64,000 nucleotides of DNA from Undaria pinnatifida (GCA_012845835.1 JABAKD010000025.1:22456923-22520922); one strand, 5' to 3'; positions 11,518-22,682 are shown, counted from the first letter of the stretch. Program-made: numbers and translations. Notes: generated from the letters alone by a model not told the origin.

Positions 11518-11970
11518 TTAATTCTGCAACACCGATCTCCTTACCGACCCCGTTCCACTGTTGGTCGCCACACCCCGCACCGTCCCCTGCACATTGCTAT
11601 CGCCCACAGCCCCCACCGCTACCGGTTCGGATTGCTTCTGCTCCTGCACCTGCTGCTGCGGTCCAAACCCCAAAACACCTAAACCACTAAACTCTTCCGT
11701 CACTGAAGGTTCTCGCCTAACTGCAGCATCAGAAACAACATCACCATCCGCCATATCTGGTTCATCCAATGACGACAGTGGTAAAGGATGAGCGCTGGCC
11801 ACCGGCGGTGATGGCTCCTGCTGCGGTTCTGCGTGAACAACACGAATAACATCATAACCCGGTTCAGGCGGCTCACCATTATCACCGAGCGTCTCCACCT
11901 CATGCGCATGGTGCTTTTGCTGCTTCTGCTGCTGCTGCTGCCTCCGCGGTTCCACCCTTTCGCCTTCCAC
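11518..11970 (-). CDS. Hypothetical low-complexity Gln/Pro-rich reading frame
   Basis: A 150-codon frame beginning MEGERVEPRRQQQQQKQQK, then rich in Pro, Glu and Val (segments EPPEPGYDVIRVVHAEP, LSSLDEPDMADGDVV, FGPQQQVQEQKQSEP). No fold or family is recognisable. The polyglutamine comes from a CTG-type repeat at 11921-11942. It could be an exon of an unrecognised gene or the variable linker of a decayed retrotransposon polyprotein. No flanking motifs decide between these. It may also be chance. Confidence 0.25.
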   Translation of the reverse strand: MEGERVEPRRQQQQQKQQKHHAHEVETLGDNGEPPEPGYDVIRVVHAEPQQEPSPPVASAHPLPLSSLDEPDMADGDVVSDAAVRREPSVTEEFSGLGVLGFGPQQQVQEQKQSEPVAVGAVGDSNVQGTVRGVATNSGTGSVRRSVLQN

Positions 11971-12470
11971 CCCTAGGGCCTGTACTCAACCTTGCCATCA
12001 ATGTCATCTGGTCCTCGTAGCTCCGCTACGGGGACCCAACTCCGCCTGCTCTTTGCTTAGCAGACTGCAAGCGTGCCCACCAAAGCCGCTTTTCAACTTC
12101 GGTGCGCGTATGCCGTACGTTGGAGCAATTTTCCAGAGCTCGAAACGGGCAAATCAACCATCGTCAACCCCCGTTGCATCATACCATCTTAGCTCTGGCA
12201 TGGTAGCTCAACCCATCTTGCTCGCTTCTTCGCAGACTGCAATCGCCTCCAGCAATGCTGCAGCCGGTTAGCAGTATCGGGTTGGTAGAGCCGAGTCTGT
12301 TGATCGCAGCTTGACCTTCCAGCATTTGAGCTACCAGCACCACCGTCCTCATACCACCACAACCACCCCCAAACCACGGTTCTCGCGGAACTACCCTCTT
12401 AGACCTAACACAGTGAATACCTTCAGCGACTCCCGGTCGGGACGAGACCAACGTTAAAACGTGTTCAGAG

Positions 12471-12873
12471 CACATGCGCGAATTATGATCGCTGTTGAAC
12501 GTGTGCACTACGTACAAGCGCGGTTATACCAATGATCGCGGAAGAGAGCAGCTAGCCGTAGAACATTTCACACTGCCACCAAAAACACACAGGAGCCAGT
12601 ACCCGATTGTCGAAGTCCCACATACAAACCACGCGGGCCGTACCGGTCTGGCACAGACCTTCGCACACACATACACGAGTGAGCCGTATCTTGTTGTCAC
12701 GGACTCCCCTCGGCCATATATACGGACAGTATCATTCCATCAAAGCCCGAGTCGTATCATCAACATCACCGCCTGCCACGCTTGCGGCAACCTTCCCTCA
12801 AACGTAGAACGCCTCCCAAAAATATAGGAAACCCAAATATCCGTAGGCCAGTATCGGAAATCGAAGTACCGCG
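12471..12873 (+). repeat. Dispersed repeat D1, copy 2
   Basis: Same orientation as 3617-4035 and alignable throughout. A short downstream segment with AAGAAAGAGG is not shared, which places the right boundary near 12873. Confidence 0.8.
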
Positions 12874-13089
12874 AACAAGAGCTCAATAAGAAAGAGGCTC
12901 TGCAAAAGAAAAAATAGGGAATCCAGCCTGAGCCCAGATTCATGTTCGCTTGTTCGTTGGTGTAGTACAGTACTGTATGACGGGTGCCCTGTGGTACTGC
13001 TTAAGACCTGGTTCCGGGATCGGCGGAGGATTACTCCCTCGAACGTTTGCGCCGTAGTTTTTGCAAGAGAGGTAAAACGCCGAGTTATT

Positions 13090-13345
13090 TGTGCGTGTTA
13101 CTATGTACTTAACTGATGCATTCCACAGCCAGTCGTCAGATTTTGTCCCCCTCAAAAACGAGTATTTCATTGTTTCCGTGCATAGCTTGATAAACATCAC
13201 CCTGTTGACCCTGGTACAAATTCTATTATTAGCGAGATTTGCCGACCTATTTTCTTCAATGAAGACACATACCCAGCAATACACGTGAGTATCACGCATA
13301 GCAAATATGAGTTTCGACGAAATCTCCGATCTCACAGCTAGCTGC
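13090..13345 (+). repeat. Poly-C family, partial copy in plus orientation
   Basis: It carries the family blocks CAGATTTTGTCCCCCTCA, CATCACCCTGTTGACCCTGG, a GCCGACCTATTTTC segment, and the terminal block ATGAGTTTCGACGAAATC followed by GATCTCACAGCT. The C-tract part is missing. With 13545-13800 in the opposite orientation it forms an inverted pair around a ~200-bp spacer. Confidence 0.8.
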
Positions 13346-13544
13346 TGCAGTAGCGAGGGCGCCTAAAAAATATAATCGACACCTACGTACCATTTTTCTT
13401 ATTTTTCGCCCCTCTAGAGGGGGGAGGGGGGTACGAAGACCCCATCCCCCCCCCCCATTACGCCACATAACTTCTCATGCGAAGAACCCTCATACATTCT
13501 CAATCCTTTATAGCAAAAGGGGCAGCGACCTTGCAGCGACAGGT

Positions 13545-15072
13545 ATTATTATAAAAATTAAAATACACTCCAGCTGTGAGATCGAAGATTTCGTCGAAAC
13601 TCATCTTTGCAAGCTGTGTGTGATACTCCGATCGCGCGCATTACGAGTTGTGTGTCCTCATTAAGGATATAGGTCGGCGACTCCCCTTACAGCTACAGTG
13701 TAGCTATCAGGGTCAACAGGATGATTTTAGTCAGTCTGTGCGCGGAAACTATAAAACCCGTTTCTGAGGGGGACAAAATCTGACAGCTGTGAAGGCAAAG
13801 GGGGGGCCTGGTTTTGATCAAAAGCGAGCGGGTTTGGAGGGGGGCGGGGGGGGGGGGGGGGGGGAAAGGGGCAATTTGTGCATGTAAGCTATAAATCCTT
13901 TCGAGGGGATAAATCTGACGGTTTTGGCACCAGTATATTATTGGGGGCGGGGGGGGGGGGCAACTCGATATGTGCCTGGAAACTATACATTATTTCGAGG
14001 GGACAAATGTGACATTTTTGGAAATAATACATCAGTTTATCGTGTATATTCTGGGGTAAGTCGTACAATCAGTGAGTAAAGAGGGTGGAGTGTTCGAGGG
14101 GGTGGGGTTGGGATGGGTTGGGGGGGGAGGGTGGGGGGTGGGGGCGGGGGCGGGGGGCGGGGGGGGGGGGGGGAAAGGGCTTTAGGTGAGGGGTTTGTTA
14201 TACGTGTGGTGCTAGGTCTAGGCGAAGGTGCGGGTGATGGGGAAGAAAGGGGCGTTCGAGGCGGGGGGGGGGGGGACACAGCGGCATGGATGGCTCTCGA
14301 AAGATAATGAGGTGATATCCTGTGCGTGAAGTGTTTATTAATGTGGCGGATTTCGATATTTGGTGGGGCGTTTGAGTAAGGGAGAGCAAGAGGGGGGGGG
14401 GGGGGGGAGGTTTTTGAGGAGGTTTAGGTCACAAATAATATTCAAATACAATTTGGCTGTGAGATCAAAGATATGTATCAGCTTGTTATACGCGTGGTGC
14501 TAGGTCTACGTGATCGTGCAGGTGGTCGGGAAAGAAGGGGCGTTGGAGGGGGGGGGGGGGGGGGGGAAACACAGCGGCATGGATGGCTCTCGAAAGATAA
14601 TGAGGTGATATCCTGTGCGTGAAGTGTTTGTTAATGTGGCGGATTTTGATATTTGGTGGGGCGTTTGAGTAAGGGAGAGCAAGAGGGGGGGGGGGGGGGG
14701 ATTTTTAGGAGGTTTAGGTCACAAATAATATTCGAATACACTTCGGCTGTGAGATCAAAGATATGTAGCAGCTTGTTATACGCGTGGTGCTAGGTCTAGG
14801 CGATCGTGTAGGTGGTCGGAAAAGAGGGGGCGTTGGAGGGGGGGGGGGGGGGGGGGAATAATTGAAACCTTCGTCATGGATGGTCAGAAAGATAATGATG
14901 TGGTATCAACTGCGTATAGGTGTTTATTACTCAGGCCGATTTTGATTGTGAGTGGGGCGTTTGGACAGAGTAGGCGGAAGGGGGGGGGGGGGGGGGATCG
15001 GGGGACGGAGGGGCGGGGGGGGGGGAAAAAGGTTGGGGTTTGTTATGAAAAAGAGGTCAGTGGAGGGGGAGG

Positions 15073-15106
<34 letters not shown>

Positions 15107-15200
15107 ATTTCAATATGTGCGCGGAAACTATAAATTCTCAAAGGGGACAAACCTGACGATTGAAGCAATAAGACATCCCTTTATATCATCTGGCTTGTAG
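13545..15200 (-). repeat. Poly-C family, long minus-strand copy with tandem ~290-bp units and G tracts
   Basis: This is the reverse complement of the arrangement at 29130-30190. On the plus strand it shows GATCGAAGATTTCGTCGAAA near 13580, GGACAAAATCTGACAGCTG near 13770, then many G tracts of 10-30 bases between 13800 and 15110. GGTTTAGGTCACAAATAATA starts at 14421 and again at 14711, giving a period of 290 bp. Each period holds an ACAGCGGCATGGATGGCTCT block. Gly-rich open frames here are products of the G runs. Confidence 0.85.
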
Positions 15201-16925
15201 TGTTTACTATTCTAGAAGGTTTGATGTTAGATGCAGCATGCAGCCCAGTGTTTAAGTGTAGTAAATAACGTGTTAAATCTTCATAGTTTGTTGTTGTATG
15301 ATACATCGATCGAAAGCTAGAATATTTTATAGAATATTTGTAGGTACCATTATTTTCTGACATCGCTAATTATAAGAAAGAGATACGTATTGTCAAATGC
15401 AACAGGCGGGGTGATGTGGTCATGCACTGTGTTTGTCACCATCATCATACAATCACCATTATTATCGACATCGCTAATTATACGCAAGAGATACGTATTG
15501 CCAAATACAGCATGCGAGGTGATGTATGTGGCCATATGCTGTCTCCGTCATTGAGCATTAGAGGGAGGGATGCGAATCGACGCTTGGTATACATGTGCTC
15601 AATTACGTTACCTCATGAGTCATACTTGGTTTACACGCGCTCAATCACGTTACCTCGTTAGTAATACTTCGCTTGGCATAGGTGGGGAGGCGATCATGCA
15701 GACGGTATGTACGAAATACCCTACGTAATGGGTTGGTAAGGTTGTTTACCGCAATTTTAACACATCTGACTGTGCTTCCTTTTCCAAATTTATTTTTGTC
15801 TCAATTATACTGTGTATCAGACACGCAGCCCCCTGGTCGCGCAGCAGCAGCCTGCGTACCAGCTACGCACAGCGCAGAGCAACGGAGAAAAACGGGGAGA
15901 GCAAGAAAGAGTGGTCACAATGAACACAGCCTCCACGGTGAAGGGACCCCTGCTACAACCCTCCTTCGACAGGACAGCTTAGCTACAAAGCGTCTGCCGA
16001 AAGCCAGCCGATGGCGAGGACTTCATCTGCTGCTGCGGGGCCAACTTCGGTGACGGTTCAGGATTGGACGACGGCCAGGCCATCGAGCATGAGTGTTCGG
16101 CACAGCACAGAGAGTGAGTCGAGAGGCATGTGGGCTGTAGTGTTATATTCAAGGGTATCGTGTACCTCGCCGCGGCAGCATCGGTAAGCACTGGAAAGAC
16201 AAAACTCTGGTTTTATCATGTGTAACAGTGCTCACCGTCGAGCAGTGTGTGTCGTTCTGCCTCCTCCCAAATGTCTGACAATATCAGCAGCAGCAGAAGC
16301 CTAGCCTTGGCAGCAGCAGCAGCAGCAGAGCAGCAATACCAGAAGCCGTAGCCGCATGATTAAAATCGCCAACAAAAACGCGCACGAAATGCGAACCATC
16401 TAGGTTACTGCGCGTCTCTGATGGTCCCTGCACGCCTTTCGCATGCGAGCAGACAACTTTTGCCTATCGGAAAAATCGCCGCGAAGACCAGCAGCGGCAC
16501 CTGGGTGTGCAAGAAGTGCAAGCGCGATTTCGGACGCAATATAGAGCAAATGAGCCGGGCCCACGTGGGAGACTCACGAACAGTCGCTCCAACACAAGTG
16601 AGGACTTGTGAGGACAGCAGTTGTTGCATTCGCTACGAAGCACAAACAGTTTCGATAAAATGTTGAAAAACGTCATTTGTGAGCACGACCGATTGAATGG
16701 TTGAAATTCAACTTTGCAATCTGCGTGGTACATTAGATCTATGTTTTATTTATTGTATGGTGTTTGTGAAATATCCCTGGTTGTTAATACGTCAATACAC
16801 TGCTTCACAGTTTTTACGGGGGGCCGTTCGCGCGTGTTCAGCAGTTTGGGAACTGTCACGCTGGACGTATTTTAGTCGCGCAGTGTATGAGGCTGCAGGC
16901 CATGTCAATGTGTGTATGTGAAAAC
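15201..16925. other. No recognised gene; a few Cys-containing frames and a CAG run
   Basis: A plus-strand stretch at 16010-16110 can be read as DGEDFICCCGANFGDG..., and 16482-16560 as TWVCKKCKRDFGRN. Both are small Cys-bearing fragments that could be relic zinc-binding exons, but nothing joins them. A CAG-rich run lies at 16285-16336. A duplicated block, AATACGTATTGCCAAATACA-like, occurs near 15380 and 15490. Confidence 0.35.
16655..16735 (+). repeat. Short dispersed repeat shared with 28225-28310
   Basis: The block around ACGACCGATTGAATGGTTGA, with flanking TTGAAAAACGT, is found inverted at 28225-28310. The element type is unknown. Confidence 0.7.
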
Positions 16926-17317
16926 ACAGAGTTTTCTGAAAAATGGGAACGGAGCCTAAAATGAGAACGAACGTTTTTTTTCAGAAAGCAAACTAATTAT
17001 GTTCAACTCAAAAAAAAAAAAATGACAGTCCTGTGGGGCTGTACAGCAGCCTTCGAATGAGCTGTCGCTGAGGCTGGAAGTCCTCGGCATCGCCTCGGTA
17101 GCCAGCATCTAGAGAAATCACCATAGAGCCAGCGTATATCGCTTTTTGCGCCCACCCGAAGGCATGAGATGGAGCATGACCGTTCTGACGAGCTCCTCTC
17201 ACAGGGCTGGCCAAGGGGTTTCGCAGGATCATTTCGGTTCTCTGATACACCACATGGTTCTGGAGATAACGCTTGGTTCTCATTTAGGCTCCGTTCCCAT
17301 TTTTCAGAAAACTCTGT
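16926..17317. mobile_element. MITE with ~40-bp terminal inverted repeats (TIR type ACAGAGTTTTCTG)
   Basis: The left end ACAGAGTTTTCTGAAAAATG and the following GGAACGGAGCCTAAAATGAG are mirrored at 17275-17317 with very few mismatches. A minus-strand frame inside (17283-17008) reads 91 codons, including ISLDAGYRGDAEDF. It could be a transposase remnant but has no recognised motif. The target duplication is unclear because flanks are A/T rich. A single matching end sits at 45800-45836. Confidence 0.8.
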
Positions 17318-17414
17318 TAATTTAAAAAAAATAATAATAATAATTATTAAAAAAAATAAAAAATACAGTAAAAAATAATGAGCAAATTCGCATTTTCGTT
17401 CCACGGCTGAACAA

Positions 17415-18059
17415 TTGCTATTGCTCATCATGTCGCAAGTTGCATGTCGACCAACGTGTGTCGACAGGGGTGCTGGTGCCGCGGCGGCGATGGGGAGCGG
17501 GCGCACATTGTTGGATTTTTTCAAACCGAAGAGCGCCACGGACGGCGCGAAGGAGTCGCCGGTGTTGATGGACAGTAGTAGCGGCGGGGGCGCAAGCGGT
17601 GACGCTGACGTGGTGGCGACGGGAGTTGTGAACAGAGGTGAGGGTGGTGCGGGCGCGGGCAGTGACGCCGACGTGGTTGTGATGGGAGTTGTGAGCAAGG
17701 GTGAGGGTGGTGCGGGCGCGGGCAGTTTCGCTGACGTGGTTGCGACGGGAGTTGTGAACGGGCATGAGGATTGTGAGGGCATGGGCATTGATATGGATGG
17801 TATTTTCTCCGACGCTGCAGACGGGAGTGGTCTCGCCGATAGGACGCTTATCCACGCTCCCATCTACTACGCGGGATTACGTCCGGCTGTCCGGGAGCCT
17901 GTTCTCCAACACTACCCATCAACTCTCCATGGTATTGGCAACCAGCGGGTGTCGTGGGTGGCTCGGCTAAACCTGAATCGCGTGTCTCTTCACGCGGTGC
18001 CAACTGCTTCCCGCGGCATCTTGAGCCCAGGCTGTGCGGGCACGGTGGAACAACCATGA
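17415..18059 (+). CDS. Hypothetical protein segment with a PIP-like motif and 21-residue repeats
   Basis: The 214-codon frame has MGSGRTLLDFFKPKS at residues ~26-40. This resembles a PCNA-binding (PIP-like) peptide or the FFK-type N-terminal motif found in some nuclear and transposon proteins. It is followed by two and a half Gly/Val-rich repeats of 21 residues (63 bp in DNA, 17597-17773), each with DADVV..GVV and GEGGAGAGS. The 3' end runs into an Arg/Glu-rich purine stretch in other frames (18080-18240), which suggests a missing splice or frame break. The ATG at 17430 or 17490 is more plausible than the first. No family is recognised. It may be the N-terminal remnant of a transposon protein. 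Confidence 0.35.
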   Translation: MLLLIMSQVACRPTCVDRGAGAAAAMGSGRTLLDFFKPKSATDGAKESPVLMDSSSGGGASGDADVVATGVVNRGEGGAGAGSDADVVVMGVVSKGEGGAGAGSFADVVATGVVNGHEDCEGMGIDMDGIFSDAADGSGLADRTLIHAPIYYAGLRPAVREPVLQHYPSTLHGIGNQRVSWVARLNLNRVSLHAVPTASRGILSPGCAGTVEQP

Positions 18060-19043
18060 GGCACGTGCGCGCCTTGCCGACTTCGCCGATGGGGGAACTC
18101 CGAGGATGAGGATGTGGATGAGAAGGAGGAGGGGGAGGAGGAGGTGAAGGGGGAGGGGGGCGGGGGGGGGGGGGGAGGAGAAAGAGGAAGAGGAGGAAGA
18201 ACGAGAGGAGAAGGAGGACATCAGCTCGAGAGGGCGTTCTCGGACGAGGAAGAGGCGATTTGATCTTCTTGATGGCTAAGAAACGGAAGGGTGTCGGTAC
18301 TTACACGAATATTCGGTGTTGCACATGGCGAAGTGGATACCACCGCCGTCGGCTCATCGCGAGCCTTCCCTTCCGGTATTTCTCTTCCCCCTGACCTTTC
18401 GGGAAAGTTTGGACTAATGATATGATGTCTCCAAGCAGAACTAAACTATGATGTTGTCTTTTTTTTTTTTGCGCTTGTTTCGCGCACTACTGTATCGACG
18501 GTGGTCGCAGAAGTAAGTTGGCAGAAGCAAGCCAAAAAAACGCGTTCGTAAGTCCTGAGACGATGTGGGGGCAAGTTGGAGGGGGTTTTGTGCCCAAGCG
18601 CAGCGCTTGCCCACCATTGAATATTTCTGACTATATTGACCACCTTGCATTGACGCAAGGATTTGCATACCTAATAAACAACCTAAAGTACAGTTTGACA
18701 TCCCTTGCTCTCGCAGTGTTGGCTTGCTTGCTAAGCCTTTTTGCTAACGCAAGAGTGTGCAGTAAACCATCCATAGCGGCACAGCCAGAAACGAACCGCC
18801 AAGCCAGCAAACAAAGCAATTTTTATTTTTCGGGCCTCCGGGGGGGGGGGGGGGGGGTAGATGTGCGGGATAACTTTGCTTGTGCGCAGTTATATTTTTT
18901 TCATTGCTACTGTTTGTTGTTGTACCGTTCATGAAAAGACGCATTTTAAACACTTGAAATGTTGTAGGTGCCGTAAACGATTGTTTGGGGGATGTTTCGA
19001 AAATTAGTTTTGCGGACGATGCCTTTTTTTGTCGTTAATAATA
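18060..19043. other. No gene seen; purine-rich stretch and G tract
   Basis: Bases 18100-18230 are almost pure purine (GAGGAGGAGG type) with a 14-base G run. Bases 18840-18857 are a G run of about 18. No supported gene. Confidence 0.5.
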
Positions 19044-19271
19044 GGTAGCCCCCCCAGCTTTGCACGAAATCGCTGGTATGGAAACCAACTCACGGGTGCA
19101 TCTCCTGAATCACGGTGCCCCTTTTCACCGAGACTTCATCGTTTGATAGTCATTTGCAAGCAAGAAAATGTATGAAGATATTATTTTTCGTTGCGCGTCC
19201 TTCCTCGTGTCGAGAAGCCACGAAACGTTCGTTAACGAAAATGTCGGTGTTTTTTTTTTGGGGGGGGGTAT
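19044..19271. mobile_element. MITE, GGTAGCCCCCCC type, copy 1
   Basis: It starts GGTAGCCCCCCCAGC and ends in a GGGGGGGGGTATC inverted counterpart. Internal blocks CGGTGCCCCTT, TCATCGTTTGATAGTC and CCTTCCTCGTGTCGAG are shared with 43790-44012 and 45602-45870. Confidence 0.75.
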
Positions 19272-20890
19272 CATCGTAGAATCAGTCTTCCTCAAAAAGA
19301 GGCCTCCTGGAAATGTTGTCGCCCGATCGTGAAGAAGCTGTTGGTTTCCCAAGTCCTGCAAATTCCATAACGCAAAAAAAACAATTATCGTGGAAACAGA
19401 TGGAAGGTTTCCCAGCATCGTCTGAGAACGTGAATAATTTTTTCACAAAACAGAGGCCCAAAATAGTTATATAATATGTAGATACTTGTACTAGTTCTAA
19501 GTATCGCCCACCCCGACCCCAATGGGCGGCAAGACCACCGTGTTTGGATGTGAAGAAGGCTTGGGGGGGCAGGAGAGAAGTTGCACGGAAGTAGTTGGGT
19601 AGTGCCGAACATGGAACGGACATAGTGAAGTCGGTAAGCGAGAGGTGCGGAACATGTGGAGGTGTTCGAAAAATGTCAAAAGAAGTGGGCGTTGTGCATG
19701 AGAGGTGCCGAGGACATGTGCTATTGCTCACGGTGGACATAATCGATCGGAGGAGGAAGAATAGTAGTGTGGAGGATGGTCGTGGTGTATTCGAGCATGA
19801 TACGTCTATGTATCAGCAGAAGACACGGATATCCCAGAAGAGGAATGTTTTAGGAGGAATATGATGTGTAGAAGAGAAACGCAACGCGAACCTCCGCCGT
19901 GGTGGGCGTTGATATACCTTATGATTAAATGGAAGGAAGAGAGATGCAAGGGGAAACCCGGGCTTCAAGGGAAAAACCCTCGCCAAAATGATATACAAGG
20001 AGAACCGAAAATCAACTACGAAGCAAGGGAAAACTCAAATTTGAGGACACAACCTCATGCAAAGAATGTATAGGCTGTAGACCCAATACGTGATAACCTC
20101 AACCGAAAAGAAAACGTGCAAGCGAAGAAGATACTGAAGTGTACGCCGGCAGTCTACTGTCAATGTCAATAGTAGACAAGTGATAGATACGTGTATGTGA
20201 AAACAACTATGCCCATCCACATGTAATGGAATTCCAGATCTAAAAACAACGGCGGTATGGGAGGAGTGCAATGAAGCGCTGAACGAATAACGAAAGGAAA
20301 ACACAACCAGAAGCCAAGTCCTGAAAACCAATTGCTGTTTGTACGCCGGCGCGAAAATAAAACACTTGAAAGGAGCAACGCATAAATGGGTGGAGAGCGG
20401 GTAAGCCCTCGATGTGAAGCACAAACATCCGTCAACTACTACAGAGGTATGTGCGAAGGACCATGCAGATTGTACGTCGCGACAAAGAAGACATACGAGC
20501 ACCGGAGACATGGTAGGAGGTGAACAAAGCACTCTCATGTATGGAGAAAGTACAAACGTTCCTACGGTGAAGTACAAACACGGGAGAAAGGGAATAAAAA
20601 GCCTCAGTACAGGGCGTCGCACGAAGATGAGAAACGAAAAAAGCTGCCTCAAGAACAACGCAAGAAAAAAGAGAGGTCGATGGAACAACTCGATGGAATC
20701 TCTATACCTCAAGCGCAACGGCCGCAATCTACAGGGTCAAAACAGGTAAGAGAAGGAACATGTGGGGAAACACAGGCCGAAAATATGAAGTGATTCAGCA
20801 GAAGGGGAAACTCAACAACGCGGATTAAAGCTGCGCGGCGCACGTGCAAAGCAATCGCGAACAGAAACCAGGGCAAAAAGAAAATGAAAT
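19272..20890. other. No recognised gene; purine-rich plus strand
   Basis: A 230-codon open frame on the minus strand (20727-20035) is rich in Phe, Leu, Cys and Ser with no motif. It is best explained by the purine bias of the other strand. I see nothing else supportable. Confidence 0.45.
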
Positions 20891-21495
20891 TCAGTCGCTG
20901 ACTTCGGCAGGGTCGACGAGGAAGTCCGAGCCATCCGCTTTGTTTAAGTCGTTGTCCAGGTTGTCTCGGTTGTCGTCATCGGCGTCGTCGTTGTTTCTGT
21001 CCGGGTAGAAGTCGTTGTTGGGCGCATAGTCGTCGTCGTTGTTGTTGCCGTAGGCGTCGTTATCGTCGCTGTCGCTGCCGTCGCTGTGGTCGTCGTACTC
21101 GGACGCAGACGAGGTATCGGAGGAGGGCGGGGGGGGGGGCTGCTTGGTGCGCTTAGATTTCTTGATGTTTTTTTTTGCGTAGGAGGAGGAACACTTCCTT
21201 TTAGGCTTTTTTGCTTTCGGAGTGGTGGAGAGGGTGGGGTTGGTATCGGCAAGGTCGATGGCCAAAAGGGACGGAGTGGGACGGAGCGGTTTAACTTGTA
21301 AGCGGGTGATGATTCGTCGTCGGTTTTAAGGCCGACGATGGAGTACCCCCCGCACTGGCTGTCGCCCCACCGACTCTTCTGAACTGCAGCAACGTATTTG
21401 GAATGCAAAAGCCACCCAGAGCGCATCTTCTGCTCCTGGGTGTCAAGGTAGATGAACGCGTCTCCGTCGCAAAAGATCAATTCCTCGAGAACTTG
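20891..21495 (-). CDS. Probable 3' exon of an unknown nuclear protein: basic patch plus acidic Asp/Asn tail
   Basis: Read on the minus strand, 21495-21290 gives a well-composed segment (LEELIFCDGDAFIYLDTQEQ, RSGWLLHSKYVAAVQKSRWG). Then, one base out of frame near 21270-21290, follow AIDLADTNPTLSTTPKAKKP and a Lys/Arg cluster (KKPKRK..KKNIKKSKRTK, a plausible nuclear-localisation signal), seven prolines, and an acidic tail with runs of Asp and Asn ending in a TGA at 20891-20893. The frame change may be a sequencing indel, a short unseen intron or a true lesion. A possible acceptor AG lies just before 21492. Exon-like pieces at 23366-23255 and 25093-24985 are on the same strand and could belong to one intron-rich gene. 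I do not recognise the family. Confidence 0.4.
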
Positions 21496-22431
21496 TAATT
21501 GTGCGGGCAAGGTGAGAAACGAAGGAGATGGAGACTTGATTGATGTAGGTAAAGGACAGACGAACACGACACGTTGCGCGGCGTCAGGAAAAATGGCAAA
21601 TTAATGAAAATACGCAGAGAGGAAGCATTGGTGGTGAATGAAGACAGAACCGCGTGTGGGAGATTGTAAGAACGCGCAAGAGTTCGGAAAGGCGCAGCAG
21701 GAAGAAAAAGGGAGAGGTACAGGCGTGCAGAAATACCGTGGGTATGGGATGAGCGCGATTAATCCGGTGGGTACATGAACTACAACATGAACACAAGGCG
21801 TGGTGTACTCTGTGAAATACAGAGAAAGCACAACTATCATGAGTTAGTGCGGACCCAAGCAAGAATATTGAGCGAGGGCAAAGAAAAACGGAACGAAGAG
21901 TTGAAAATGTTACAACTTGAAGCCTAAACGTTCCGTAATCGAAACGAGTATGTGCATGACATCTCACCGGCATAAGGATGGACATGAACACTGGGATAGG
22001 GGAGCCATCCGGAGATTTGGGGCTGAAATCGTGGGTGCAGCAATTAGCTTGTATGACACAAACGAAGGTTGGCATCATATCATGACGGTGATGGACGCGG
22101 GGTGTGGTCGTGTTCGAACACGTGACAGGAACCCTTGGGTGTCCGTCGGGTTGGCGGTAGCGTTGCAGCCTTTTTGGCCGCATTTCATGCATCGGAGGAT
22201 GAGAAGTAGAAAATGAGGGAATAGGTGCCATCGGGGTCTGTTGCGCGGCGAGACGGTGTAAGGAACAGGCGGAGTCGGGAATAAGAAAGGCTTTGTGGAT
22301 CACCGACAGCGGTCGAGCTGGTTTATCGTTGAAGGTGGTTGTCGCGGCCATGAGGAGCCTGCCCCGGCGAACGTCCAGGGCGTAAATACAAGCCATTTGA
22401 ACCGAAGTGCGCGCGACGGAGAACAAAATAT
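21496..22431 (-). other. Possible coding remnants, unassigned
   Basis: A 280-codon minus-strand frame (22426-21584) starts well (VDVRRGRLLMAATTTF-like composition). A neighbouring frame near 22215-22100 contains CMKCGQKGC, a zinc-knuckle-like Cys pattern. Neither forms a domain I can name. They could be exons of the same unknown gene as 20891-21495. Confidence 0.25.
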
Positions 22432-22682
22432 CGACGCGTGCTACGATAGAGGTGTACCACTTGTTTTGTGATATTTCTCAACTTGGGAGCTTAAGATCTC
22501 TCCCAAAAACTGATATGGAGAAAAATATACTCCAACCGGATGAAAACCCCATGGGCTAGCTAAAAAACGATAATCGTCCCAAACCAATTTTCCTGTTTCA
22601 GACGATTTGGGGTTAAGGAGCTCCGTCAGCCAGAAAACAAAAACGTCAAAAAGTGCTACCTCTATCGTAGAAGGCGTCTGTG
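22432..22682. mobile_element. MITE with GACGC..CTACGATAGAGGT ends, copy 1
   Basis: The left end CGACGCGTGCTACGATAGAG and the right end (reverse complement) AGACGCCTTCTACGATAGAG are inverted with two or three mismatches. The ~210-bp interior is shared with 38805-39074 in the opposite orientation (blocks AAATCGTC.GAAA, TTTTTCATCCG, CAGTTTTTG). A third matching end starts at 37368. Confidence 0.75.

Noticed and set aside
14037-15200. Gly-rich frames and, on the other strand, Pro-rich frames that look like cell-wall proteins
   Set aside because: They arise from G/C homopolymer tracts of the poly-C repeat family and are mirrored at 29350-30011.
16010-16110. PHD-finger exon (ICCCG...DG pattern)
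   Set aside because: The remaining Cys/His ligands are missing and a stop follows within 40 codons.
20035-20727. 230-codon Phe/Leu/Cys-rich minus-strand frame resembling a membrane protein
   Set aside because: The plus strand is strongly purine-biased here, which removes stops from one frame; no motif, start context or splice signal supports it.
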